A stretch of 5,057 nucleotides of DNA from an uncultured Rhodanobacter sp. (GTDB lineage: Bacteria > Pseudomonadota > Gammaproteobacteria > Xanthomonadales > Rhodanobacteraceae): the NCBI GenBank assembly GCA_903827735.1, contig CAIKJM010000353.1, forward strand, positions 1 through 5,057, given 5' to 3'. The notes beneath the pieces are model-generated. The model saw nothing but the letters and a program-made list of their open reading frames with translations. It had not been told where the DNA came from and did no database searches. The position numbers and the translations under genes were made by a program. The stretch's first letter is position 1. Each line of letters opens with the position of its first letter. Shown in pieces: positions 1 to 5,057 of the stretch.

Positions 1-48
1 ATTGCAGGCTAGGCAGCATCACGGCTTCGAACAACCGGGCGGACTCAC

Positions 49-723
49 TTGATCATTTGCATTCCCAACGTATTGACCGCCGAGGACCTCGACGCCGTGC
101 GCAAAGAGCTCAGCAGCGCGTCCTTCATCGACGGCGCCAGCACTGCCGGCTGGTCGGCGCGCGAGGTCAAGAAGAATCTGCAGGTCACCCACGACACGCA
201 AAGTCAGGCGCAGCTACAGAAAATCGTCTATGAGGGTTTTATTCGCAATGCCATGCTGCAGGCCGCGGTTCTGCCGTCTTCCGTCACGCCGGCGCTGTTC
301 AATCGTTACGATCTCGGCATGGAATACGGGCCGCACGTGGATGCGCCGGTGATGGGCGCCATGGGCAATGCCGTGCGCAGCGACGTGGCGATCACCATCT
401 TTTTGTCGGACCCAAAAACCTACGCCGGTGGCGAACTGATCGTGGATGCCAACGGCATGGAGTGCGCGTTCAAGCTCGAAGCGGGCGCCGCCATTGCCTA
501 CCCGGCCAACTCCCTGCATCGCGTCGCCGCAGTGACCCAGGGCGCGCGGTATGCCGCGGTGATCTGGGTGCAGAGTCAGGTCCGCGACCCCGGCAAGCGC
601 GAGCTGCTGTGGGACCTACAAAACGCCAAACGGAACATCTTTGGGCGCGAGGGTAAAAGTGCGACGTTCGACGCCATCAGCAAGTCGCACGCCAACCTCA
701 TGCGCATGTGGGCGGACGTCTAG
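49..723 (+). CDS. piuC: PKHD-type Fe(II)/2-oxoglutarate-dependent hydroxylase, PiuC/YbiX family
   Basis: Predicted cytosolic non-haem iron dioxygenase that couples 2-oxoglutarate decarboxylation to hydroxylation of an unidentified substrate. Family members often sit beside TonB-dependent siderophore receptors (piuA/fiu) and are iron-regulated, but any such neighbour here would lie left of the window. The 224 residues match the roughly 225 usual for E. coli YbiX. The family opening IPNVLT is at residues 5-10. The double-stranded beta-helix carries the iron ligands H96 and D98 (YGPHVDAP) and H157 (YPANSLHRV), with R167 as the probable 2-oxoglutarate anchor. FNRYDLG (84-90), FLSDPKTYAGGEL (118-130) and WVQSQVRD (173-180) are further family blocks. 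The start is TTG: the family opening begins two residues later and no in-frame ATG fits before M69. A weak purine-rich GGGCGGA (37-43) lies 5 nt upstream. The gene ends 18 bp before the convergent xerD stop. The family call is firm; the substrate is unknown. Confidence 0.93.
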   Translation: MIICIPNVLTAEDLDAVRKELSSASFIDGASTAGWSAREVKKNLQVTHDTQSQAQLQKIVYEGFIRNAMLQAAVLPSSVTPALFNRYDLGMEYGPHVDAPVMGAMGNAVRSDVAITIFLSDPKTYAGGELIVDANGMECAFKLEAGAAIAYPANSLHRVAAVTQGARYAAVIWVQSQVRDPGKRELLWDLQNAKRNIFGREGKSATFDAISKSHANLMRMWADV

Positions 724-741
724 GTCGCCCAGCGCTACAGC

Positions 742-1689
742 TCAACCGCGCGGATGATGCTGCGCGTGCAGCCGCTTTAGCCCTTCCTTCGCCACCAGGG
801 TGTAGATCTGCGTGGTGCTGAGCGAGCTGTGCCCCAGCAGCATCTGCAGCGCGCGCAGGTCGGCGCCGTGATTGAGCAGATGCGTGGCAAACGAATGCCG
901 CAGCACGTGCGGGGAAATGCGCTTGGCGTTGATACCAACCTGCAGCGCGTAGCGTTTCACCAGGGTCCAGAACATCTGCCGGGTCATGCCTTCGCCGCGC
1001 CGGCTGAGAAACAGCGCCAGCGGCTGCCGGCCCTTGGCCAGCTCCGGCCTCGCGCCCGCGAGGTAGCTATTGATGTACTCCAGCGCCACCTCGCCCACCG
1101 GCACCAGCCGATCCTTGCCGCCTTTGCCGGTGACCCGCAGCACCCCTTGACGCGTGTTGAGCGCGGCCAGCGGCAGCTCAACCAGTTCGGACACGCGCAG
1201 GCCCGACGCGTACATCAACTCAAGCATGGCGCGGTCGCGCTGGCCGAGCACGGTGGCGACATCCGGCGCGTTGAGCAGGCCGACGATCTCGCGCTCGGCC
1301 AGCGCCTTGGGCAGGCTGCGCGGCATGCGCGGCCGCTCGATCAGCAACGTCGGATCGGCAAAGCCCGGCTCGTTGCGCGCCAGAAACGCGTAATAGCGGC
1401 GAAAGGCCGACTGCCGGCGCGCGATCGAACGAATCGCCACCGGCTGCGCGCTGCCCGAAGCGCGGCCGTGAAAACCTGAGATATCCTCGCGCTGCGCCGT
1501 TCGCAGCGTGCGCTGACGCGTGGCCAGCCATGCCGCCAGCGCTTCCAGATCGCGTCGATACGCCTCCAGCGTGCGATCGGCCAGGCCATCTTCCGACCAT
1601 ACGCGCTCGAGAAACGCGGCGATGCTGTGACGATCGGCTTCGGCGATACTGGGCGGGCTGCCCTTTCCATTGATGTCTTCCTTCTTCAT
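742..1689 (-). CDS. xerD: Tyrosine recombinase XerD (chromosome dimer resolution)
   Basis: Site-specific tyrosine recombinase that acts with XerC at dif, normally under FtsK control, to resolve chromosome dimers at the division septum. From the ATG at 1689 the protein has 315 residues. The N-terminal core-binding domain spans about 20-105 (TLEAYRRDLEALAAWL) and the catalytic domain about 125-305. The full active site is visible: R165 (ASGLRVSE), K189 (TGKGGKDR), H261 and R264 (SPHVLRHSFATHLL), H287 (LLGHSS) and nucleophile Y296 (TTQIYT). These keep the spacing of E. coli XerD R148/K172/H244/R247/H270/Y279, shifted by 17 residues. The ending LKRLHAQHHPRG is XerD-like rather than XerC-like. The start is uncertain: the frame stays open to a TTG at 1725 with another ATG at 1707, and none has a good ribosome binding site. 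ATG 1689 comes closest to the usual length and leaves a 50-bp gap to the divergent RDD gene. No recombination target or mobile-element partner is nearby, so this is the housekeeping copy rather than a phage integrase. Confidence 0.95.
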   Translation of the reverse strand: MKKEDINGKGSPPSIAEADRHSIAAFLERVWSEDGLADRTLEAYRRDLEALAAWLATRQRTLRTAQREDISGFHGRASGSAQPVAIRSIARRQSAFRRYYAFLARNEPGFADPTLLIERPRMPRSLPKALAEREIVGLLNAPDVATVLGQRDRAMLELMYASGLRVSELVELPLAALNTRQGVLRVTGKGGKDRLVPVGEVALEYINSYLAGARPELAKGRQPLALFLSRRGEGMTRQMFWTLVKRYALQVGINAKRISPHVLRHSFATHLLNHGADLRALQMLLGHSSLSTTQIYTLVAKEGLKRLHAQHHPRG

Positions 1690-1739
1690 GCGCACGATGC
1701 TGGCCATTGCGCGCGCACTACGCAAGCGACAAGCCGCCG

Positions 1740-2243
1740 ATGCCGACCACGCTGCACACCACCGATATTCCCTGCCCGCTGTGGCGGCGCCTGCTGGCGC
1801 TGGTCTACGACGTGCTGATCGTGGTGGCGATCGTGATGGTGGTGGGCCTGCTGTGTCAGCTGGCGACCGGTGGCACGTTGATTCGCACCGGCACTGCGAC
1901 CTCGGTGCCGGCCTGGTATCAGGTCTTGCAGGGCGTGGTGGTTGCGGCGTATTTCATCAGCGCGTGGCGGCGCGGCGGGCAGACTGTGGGCATGCGGCCA
2001 TGGCGCATGCGCTTGACCACGATGACAGGCACGACGCCCTCGCTGCGGCAATCCGTAATTCGTCTGCTGGTCGCCGCGGCGCCCCTGCTCCTGCTCCTGC
2101 TTGAACCCACGCTGGGATTGCAACGCACGCTGTGGGCTTTGCTGGTCGCATGGGCCGCATGGTTTGCGGTAGCGTTATTCAATCCACGGCGGCGCACGCT
2201 GCACGATCTGGCCGCCGGCACCGAGGTTCGCCTGCTCGGCTGA
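1740..2243 (+). CDS. RDD family integral membrane protein
   Basis: Small inner-membrane protein of the RDD family (conserved Arg-Asp-Asp), whose function is mostly unknown; some members have been linked to ion transport or stress tolerance. The 167-residue protein opens with the family signature RRLLALVYD (R16/R17 and D24), running into a first membrane segment at about 21-40. A second hydrophobic segment lies at about 60-76, followed by the diagnostic loop GGQTVGMRPWRMR (79-91). Two more hydrophobic stretches are at about 107-121 and 130-147, and the C-terminal signature NPRRRTLHDLAAGTEV (148-163) contains D156. Four segments with a long charged loop between the second and third fit the family. 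ATG 1740 is chosen because it sits just before the conserved RR; an in-frame TTG at 1707 would add 11 residues and overlap the xerD start region. Divergent from xerD, and followed 37 bp later by a same-strand methyltransferase, so the two may form an operon. The family is clear; the role is not. Confidence 0.88.
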   Translation: MPTTLHTTDIPCPLWRRLLALVYDVLIVVAIVMVVGLLCQLATGGTLIRTGTATSVPAWYQVLQGVVVAAYFISAWRRGGQTVGMRPWRMRLTTMTGTTPSLRQSVIRLLVAAAPLLLLLLEPTLGLQRTLWALLVAWAAWFAVALFNPRRRTLHDLAAGTEVRLLG

Positions 2244-2280
2244 AGCCTTCCGCTCGATCCACGCAGGATTCCATTCGACC

Positions 2281-3024
2281 ATGTCCAGTTCGCCCGCCCA
2301 GACCCGCAACGATGCCGAGCTGATTCGCGCCAACCGCGGCTTTTACGAATCGCTGTGGGCCGACGCGCAGCTGATCGATCCCGATCGCTTCAACACCTGG
2401 CCTCTGCTGAGCGAATTGGCCGCCAGCGCGCCGCATCGGCTGGAAGTGGCGCCGGGCCTGCGCCCGCGCATGCCGCTGGACGGCACCTGTTTCGTCGATC
2501 TGAGCCATGTCGCCCTGCATCGCCTGCACCAGCGAGGCGCGGACGCCGTGCACGGCATGATCGGCGCGCTGCCGTGTGGGGACGCCCGTTTCGAGCTGAT
2601 CTGCGCGCTGGATATTCTCGAGCACGTCGACGACGACAATGCCGCGCTGGCCGAGCTGGCGCGCGTGGCCAAGCCCGGCGCCACCCTGCTGCTCTCCGTA
2701 CCGCTGCACCCCGACGCGTGGACCCCGTTTGATGACTTCGTCGGCCACTGCCGCCGCTACGAGCCAGGACAAGTCATCACGCGCCTCGCGCAGCACGGTT
2801 TCACCATCGAACACAGCGCCGTTTACGGCATGCAGCCCAAATCCTCGCGCCTGCTCGACCTCGGGCTGTGGTTTCTCACCCATCAGCGTAAGCGCGCCAT
2901 GTGGTGGTACAACCGCGTGTTCATGCCACTGGGCGTGCGTTTTCAGAAGCCGCTGGCATGGCGCGAAGGCATGGGCGACACGCAGGGCGTGGATGAACTG
3001 CTGCTGCGCTGCCGTTATCGCTAG
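2281..3024 (+). CDS. Class I SAM-dependent methyltransferase-like protein (Methyltransf_11 type)
   Basis: Probable cytosolic S-adenosylmethionine-dependent methyltransferase of 247 residues; no substrate can be assigned. The Rossmann-like core is recognisable. A motif-I-like strand and loop LEVAPGLRPRMPL is at 54-66. FVDLS (71-75) follows, with D73 as the expected acidic residue at the end of strand 2 that contacts the SAM ribose. The motif IV strand is FELICALDILEHVDDD (104-119), then the helix LAELARVAKPGATLLLSVPL (123-142) with the KPGG-like turn KPGA. Motif I departs from the usual GxGxG: it reads APGLRPR, with one glycine. The C-terminal third (about 185-247) has an aromatic and basic stretch, MWWYNRVFMPLGVRF, which could be a substrate cap or a membrane-proximal segment. 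The start ATG is preceded by AGGA at 2265-2268, about 12 nt away. It lies 37 bp downstream of the RDD membrane-protein gene and is probably co-transcribed. Fold assignment is good; catalytic activity is inferred. Confidence 0.8.
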   Translation: MSSSPAQTRNDAELIRANRGFYESLWADAQLIDPDRFNTWPLLSELAASAPHRLEVAPGLRPRMPLDGTCFVDLSHVALHRLHQRGADAVHGMIGALPCGDARFELICALDILEHVDDDNAALAELARVAKPGATLLLSVPLHPDAWTPFDDFVGHCRRYEPGQVITRLAQHGFTIEHSAVYGMQPKSSRLLDLGLWFLTHQRKRAMWWYNRVFMPLGVRFQKPLAWREGMGDTQGVDELLLRCRYR

Positions 3025-3026
3025 CC

Positions 3027-3055
3027 GGTGCGAAAGCCGAAACCGCGTTCGCATC
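3027..3055. repeat. Imperfect hairpin just after the methyltransferase stop
   Basis: GGTGCGAA (3027-3034) can pair with TTCGCATC (3048-3055), giving an 8-bp stem with one G-T wobble around a 13-nt loop. It begins 3 nt after the methyltransferase stop codon. No T-run follows on either strand, so it is not a canonical intrinsic terminator. It might protect the 3' end of the RDD/methyltransferase transcript or be chance. Confidence 0.3.
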
Positions 3056-3109
3056 CAAGTGACTGATTGGAAAAGTTTCTGAACGAACATCGCAGGGATT
3101 TGCGGCATT

Positions 3110-3139
3110 GCAACAGGGCGAGGCAAAGCGCGCTAAGAT
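3110..3139 (+). promoter_or_regulatory. Candidate sigma-70-type promoter for phaZ
   Basis: TAAGAT at 3134-3139 matches the -10 consensus TATAAT at four of six positions. An 18-bp spacer upstream is GCAACA (3110-3115), a poor -35 hexamer sharing only the ACA half of TTGACA; TTGCAA at 3108-3113 is a better hexamer but leaves a 20-bp spacer. Transcription would start near 3146, giving a leader of about 27 nt before the phaZ ATG. The 148-bp gap after the methyltransferase makes an independent promoter likely, but this exact assignment is weak. Confidence 0.28.
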
Positions 3140-3172
3140 GGGAGAATTCCTTTCATCCCGCCGGTCTCTTCG

Positions 3173-4453
3173 ATGCTTTATCAACTCCATGAATGGCAGC
3201 GTGCGTTTCTCGGTCCCCTGAGCTACTTCGCGCAGGCTAACGCGCGCATGCTCAACGACAACAGCAGCCCGCTCGGCAAGCTCAGCGGCGCACAGCGCAT
3301 CGCGGCCGGCTACGAGCTGATGCACCGGCTGGGCAAGGAATACGAAAAACCCGAATTCGGCATCACCAGTGCCATGGCGCACGATCACGAGATCGCGGTG
3401 ATCGAACGCGTGGCGCTGGACAAACCGTTCTGCCAGCTGAAACGCTTCAAACGCTTTAGCGACGATCCGGCCACCATCGAAAAGATGAAGCACGATCCGA
3501 TCGTGTTGGTGGTGGCGCCGCTGTCCGGCCATCACGCCACCCTGCTGCGCGACACCGTGCGCACCCTGCTGCACGACCACAAGGTGTACATCACCGACTG
3601 GGTCGACGCGCGCATGGTTCCGGTGGAACTGGGTACGTTCAATCTCGATGATTATGTCGCCTACATCGAGGAATTCATTCGCCACATCGGCGCGGACAAC
3701 GTCCACGTCATCTCCGTCTGCCAGCCGACGGTGCCCGTGCTTGCCGCTATTTCGCTGATGGCCGCGCGCGGTGAAAAAACGCCGCGCAGCATGACCATGA
3801 TGGGCGGCCCGATCGACCCGCGCCTCAGCCCCACCAGCGTCAACAATCTGGCCACCACCCAGCCGCTGTCGTGGTTCGAAAGCAACGTCATCCACACCGT
3901 GCCAGCCAACTACCCGGGCCACGGCCGCGAGGTGTATCCGGGCTTTCTGCAGCACGCAGGATTCATCGCGATGAACCCGAATCGCCATTTGAACTCGCAC
4001 TGGGATTTTTACCAGGACCTTCTACGCGGCGATATGGAAGACGCCGAGTCACACCGCAAGTTCTACGACGAATACAACGCCGTGCTCGACATGCCGGCCG
4101 AGTTCTATCTCGACACCATCGAAAAAGTGTTCCAGGAATTTCTGCTGCCACGCGGCCTGTGGGACGTGGCCGGTGAACGCGTCACGCCTTCGGCGATCAA
4201 GACGACGGCTTTGCTGACGATCGAAGGCGAGCTGGACGATATCTCCGGCCTCGGCCAGACCGAAGCCGCGCATGAACTGTGCAGCGGCGTGCCGGCGAAG
4301 CGCCGGGCGCACAAGGTAATCGAAGGCGCCGGCCACTACGGCATTTTCAGCGGCCGCCGCTGGCGCGAGACGGTGTATCCGCAGGTGCGGGACTTTATTC
4401 GGAAGTTTGACAAGGTAGCGGTGGTGGGGAAGAAAGCGCCGGCGGCGGGCTGA
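3173..4453 (+). CDS. phaZ: Intracellular poly(3-hydroxybutyrate) depolymerase
   Basis: Hydrolyses amorphous, granule-bound poly(3-hydroxybutyrate) in the cytoplasm to short 3-hydroxybutyrate products, mobilising the carbon store. The 426 residues match the usual length of about 400-430 and there is no signal peptide, as expected for the intracellular class. It begins with the family opening MLYQLHEWQRAFLGPL. The alpha/beta-hydrolase core carries a Cys nucleophile in place of the lipase-box Ser: C183 in HVISVCQPTVPVL (178-190). D355 (EGELDDISG) and H388 (EGAGHYGIF) complete the triad. These numbers coincide with the C183-D355-H388 triad reported for Ralstonia eutropha PhaZ1 as I recall it, which also supports the ATG at 3173. 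Other family blocks are VLVVAPLSGHHATLLRDTV (111-129), YITDWVDARMVP (139-150), MMGGPIDPR (209-217) and HLNSHWDFYQDLLRGD (272-287). No strong ribosome binding site is visible. No phaC, phaB or phasin gene is adjacent. The last residues (KVAVVGKKAPAAG) look like a variable tail. Confidence 0.95.
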   Translation: MLYQLHEWQRAFLGPLSYFAQANARMLNDNSSPLGKLSGAQRIAAGYELMHRLGKEYEKPEFGITSAMAHDHEIAVIERVALDKPFCQLKRFKRFSDDPATIEKMKHDPIVLVVAPLSGHHATLLRDTVRTLLHDHKVYITDWVDARMVPVELGTFNLDDYVAYIEEFIRHIGADNVHVISVCQPTVPVLAAISLMAARGEKTPRSMTMMGGPIDPRLSPTSVNNLATTQPLSWFESNVIHTVPANYPGHGREVYPGFLQHAGFIAMNPNRHLNSHWDFYQDLLRGDMEDAESHRKFYDEYNAVLDMPAEFYLDTIEKVFQEFLLPRGLWDVAGERVTPSAIKTTALLTIEGELDDISGLGQTEAAHELCSGVPAKRRAHKVIEGAGHYGIFSGRRWRETVYPQVRDFIRKFDKVAVVGKKAPAAG

Positions 4454-4537
4454 GCTCGTCCTTTTGCTTTATCGCTCGGCGGCGATGCGCTCAAAGTTAC
4501 CACCGGTGACAGCTATGCCGCGCATCTCGTTGGCTTC

Positions 4538-4573
4538 GTTCACCCTGAGCGTAGCGAAGCGAAGTCGAAGGGT
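4538..4573. repeat. REP-like dispersed repeat (TTCACCCTGAGCG... type)
   Basis: The 36-bp stretch begins GTTCACCCTGAGCGTAGCG and ends GAAGTCGAAGGGT. It resembles a short palindromic repeat scattered between genes in many GC-rich gammaproteobacterial genomes; this recognition is from memory and no second copy lies in the window. The ends ACCCT (4542-4546) and AGGGT (4569-4573) are complementary. Inside, GCGAA is tandemly repeated (4554-4563), which looks like a one-unit expansion of the more familiar ...GTAGCGAAGTCGAAGGG form. It sits between the convergent phaZ and threonine aldolase genes, a typical place for such elements. AAGGGT (4568-4573) can alternatively pair with ACCCTT at 4593-4598. 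Confidence 0.6.
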
Positions 4574-4642
4574 AAGCACTCGTGACGATCCGACCCTTTC
4601 GCGCTTCCCGCCTTAGACTAATAAAATCCAAAAGCTGAAGAA

Positions 4643-4668
4643 CTTTCGTCCTCCTTGGAGGGCGAAAG
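4643..4668 (-). terminator. Intrinsic terminator downstream of the threonine aldolase gene
   Basis: CTTTCGTCCTCC (4643-4654) and GGAGGGCGAAAG (4657-4668) form an 11-bp stem with one T-G wobble and a 4-nt CTTG loop. Read on the minus strand the stem is followed by TTCTTCAGCTTTTGGATTTT, a T-rich tract, while the plus-strand side (CTCTAAACGAAC) has no T-run. It starts 27 bp beyond the aldolase stop codon at 4696. It is therefore best read as the minus-strand terminator of that gene and may only partly stop phaZ transcription coming from the other side. Confidence 0.8.
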
Positions 4669-4695
4669 CTCTAAACGAACGGCGTTGCGAAAAAC

Positions 4696-5057
4696 CTACA
4701 CACGAGCAAAAAACGAGCGGAACGCCTCGACCACCCTCTCCACCCCATCATCATCCACATCCAGATGCGTCACCAACCGCAGCGTCGGCAGATAGCCGAT
4801 GCTGATGCGAATGCCGGCTGCTTTCATATGGACGTCCAAATCGCGCAAGCGCTCGGCAGGCACGTCGACGTAGACCATGTTGGTGAACTGTCCCAGCAGG
4901 TTGACGCCGGCGATCTCGCGGAGACGGCCGGCGAGGTAAGCCGCGCGGCGATGGTCGTCGGCCAGACGCGTCACGTGGTGATCGAGCGCGTAGATGCACG
5001 CCGCGGCGAGCAGGCCGGCCTGGCGCCAGCCGCCGCCGGCGACTTTGCGCCAGCGCC
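4696..5057 (-). CDS. ltaE: Low-specificity L-threonine aldolase, C-terminal part (truncated by window edge)
   Basis: PLP-dependent fold-type I enzyme that cleaves L-threonine and L-allo-threonine to glycine and acetaldehyde in the cytosol. Only the last 119 residues lie in the window; the start and the PLP-binding lysine are beyond the right edge. The visible frame begins RWRKVAGGGWRQAGLLAAAC, a conserved block of the family (E. coli LtaE has RWRK..GGGMRQ). It continues IYALDHHVTRLADDH, then QFTNMVYVDVP, IRISIGYLPTLRLVTHLDVD and the ending FRSFFARV. R-L-V-T-H-L-D near the C terminus is the most diagnostic segment and includes the arginine expected to bind the substrate carboxylate. The frame is open to the window edge, so the GTG at 4974 and other internal starts are not real. 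The stop is TAG, followed by a strong terminator. Convergent with phaZ. Confidence 0.92.
   Translation of the reverse strand, partial: RWRKVAGGGWRQAGLLAAACIYALDHHVTRLADDHRRAAYLAGRLREIAGVNLLGQFTNMVYVDVPAERLRDLDVHMKAAGIRISIGYLPTLRLVTHLDVDDDGVERVVEAFRSFFARV

Noticed and set aside
724..741. Terminator between convergent piuC and xerD
   Set aside because: The 18-bp gap holds only an AGCGCT palindrome, with no stem of useful length and no T-run.
829..1479. 216-codon plus-strand open frame inside xerD
   Set aside because: Arg/Gln/His/Ala-rich translation antisense to the XerD catalytic domain; no motif and no separate ribosome binding site.
742..1689. XerD as a phage or integron integrase marking a mobile island
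   Set aside because: Catalytic spacing and the LKRLHAQHHPRG-like ending match housekeeping XerD, and there is no att duplication, tRNA or mobile gene nearby.
2179..3126. 315-codon open frame on the minus strand opposite the methyltransferase and the RDD gene end
   Set aside because: The plus-strand genes have clear family motifs. The minus-strand translation is His/Arg/Gln-rich with no recognisable domain, typical of GC-driven antisense open frames.
2921..4000. 359-codon open frame on the minus strand opposite phaZ
   Set aside because: It lies antisense to the well-conserved PhaZ including its catalytic Cys region, and its composition is rich in His, Arg, Val and Asp without a known fold.
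4471..4486. ATCGC...GCGAT inverted repeat as a phaZ terminator
   Set aside because: Only a 5-bp stem, and no T-run follows it on either strand.
4501..4508. CACCGGTG palindrome as a possible operator
   Set aside because: An isolated 8-bp palindrome is expected by chance in GC-rich DNA, and it lies after a stop codon rather than ahead of a gene.

Overview
The window is a high-GC, densely coded stretch of ordinary chromosome from a proteobacterium. The protein families and their closeness to E. coli relatives (XerD, LtaE, YbiX/PiuC) suggest a gammaproteobacterium. The GC-rich codon use, the RDD gene beside xerD, the PHB depolymerase and a TTCACCCTGAGCG...-type dispersed repeat fit the Xanthomonadales (for example Rhodanobacter/Dyella-like lineages). 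That placement is inferred from memory of gene content, not from a search.

Layout, left to right: (1) 49-723 (+), a PKHD-type Fe(II)/2-oxoglutarate hydroxylase of the PiuC/YbiX family, starting at TTG. (2) 742-1689 (-), the chromosome-dimer recombinase XerD, convergent with piuC across only 18 bp. (3) 1740-2243 (+), an RDD-family membrane protein divergent from xerD. (4) 2281-3024 (+), a class I SAM-dependent methyltransferase-like protein of unknown substrate, 37 bp after the RDD gene and probably co-transcribed with it. (5) 3173-4453 (+), an intracellular poly(3-hydroxybutyrate) depolymerase (PhaZ) with its Cys-Asp-His triad, after a 148-bp gap that probably holds its own promoter. (6) 4454-4695, a 242-bp non-coding gap between convergent genes, holding a REP-like dispersed repeat and a strong intrinsic terminator read on the minus strand. 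(7) 4696-5057 (-), the C-terminal part of a low-specificity L-threonine aldolase (LtaE) that runs off the right edge.

The genes do not form one pathway. They cover siderophore/iron-linked oxidation, chromosome segregation, an uncharacterised membrane protein/methyltransferase pair, storage-polymer mobilisation and amino-acid catabolism. I found no phage genes, transposase, CRISPR array, toxin-antitoxin pair, defence module or RNA gene, and no convincing evidence of a previously undescribed system. The least explained parts are the RDD/methyltransferase pair, whose methyltransferase has an unusual SAM-binding motif, and the repeat-bearing gap after phaZ.
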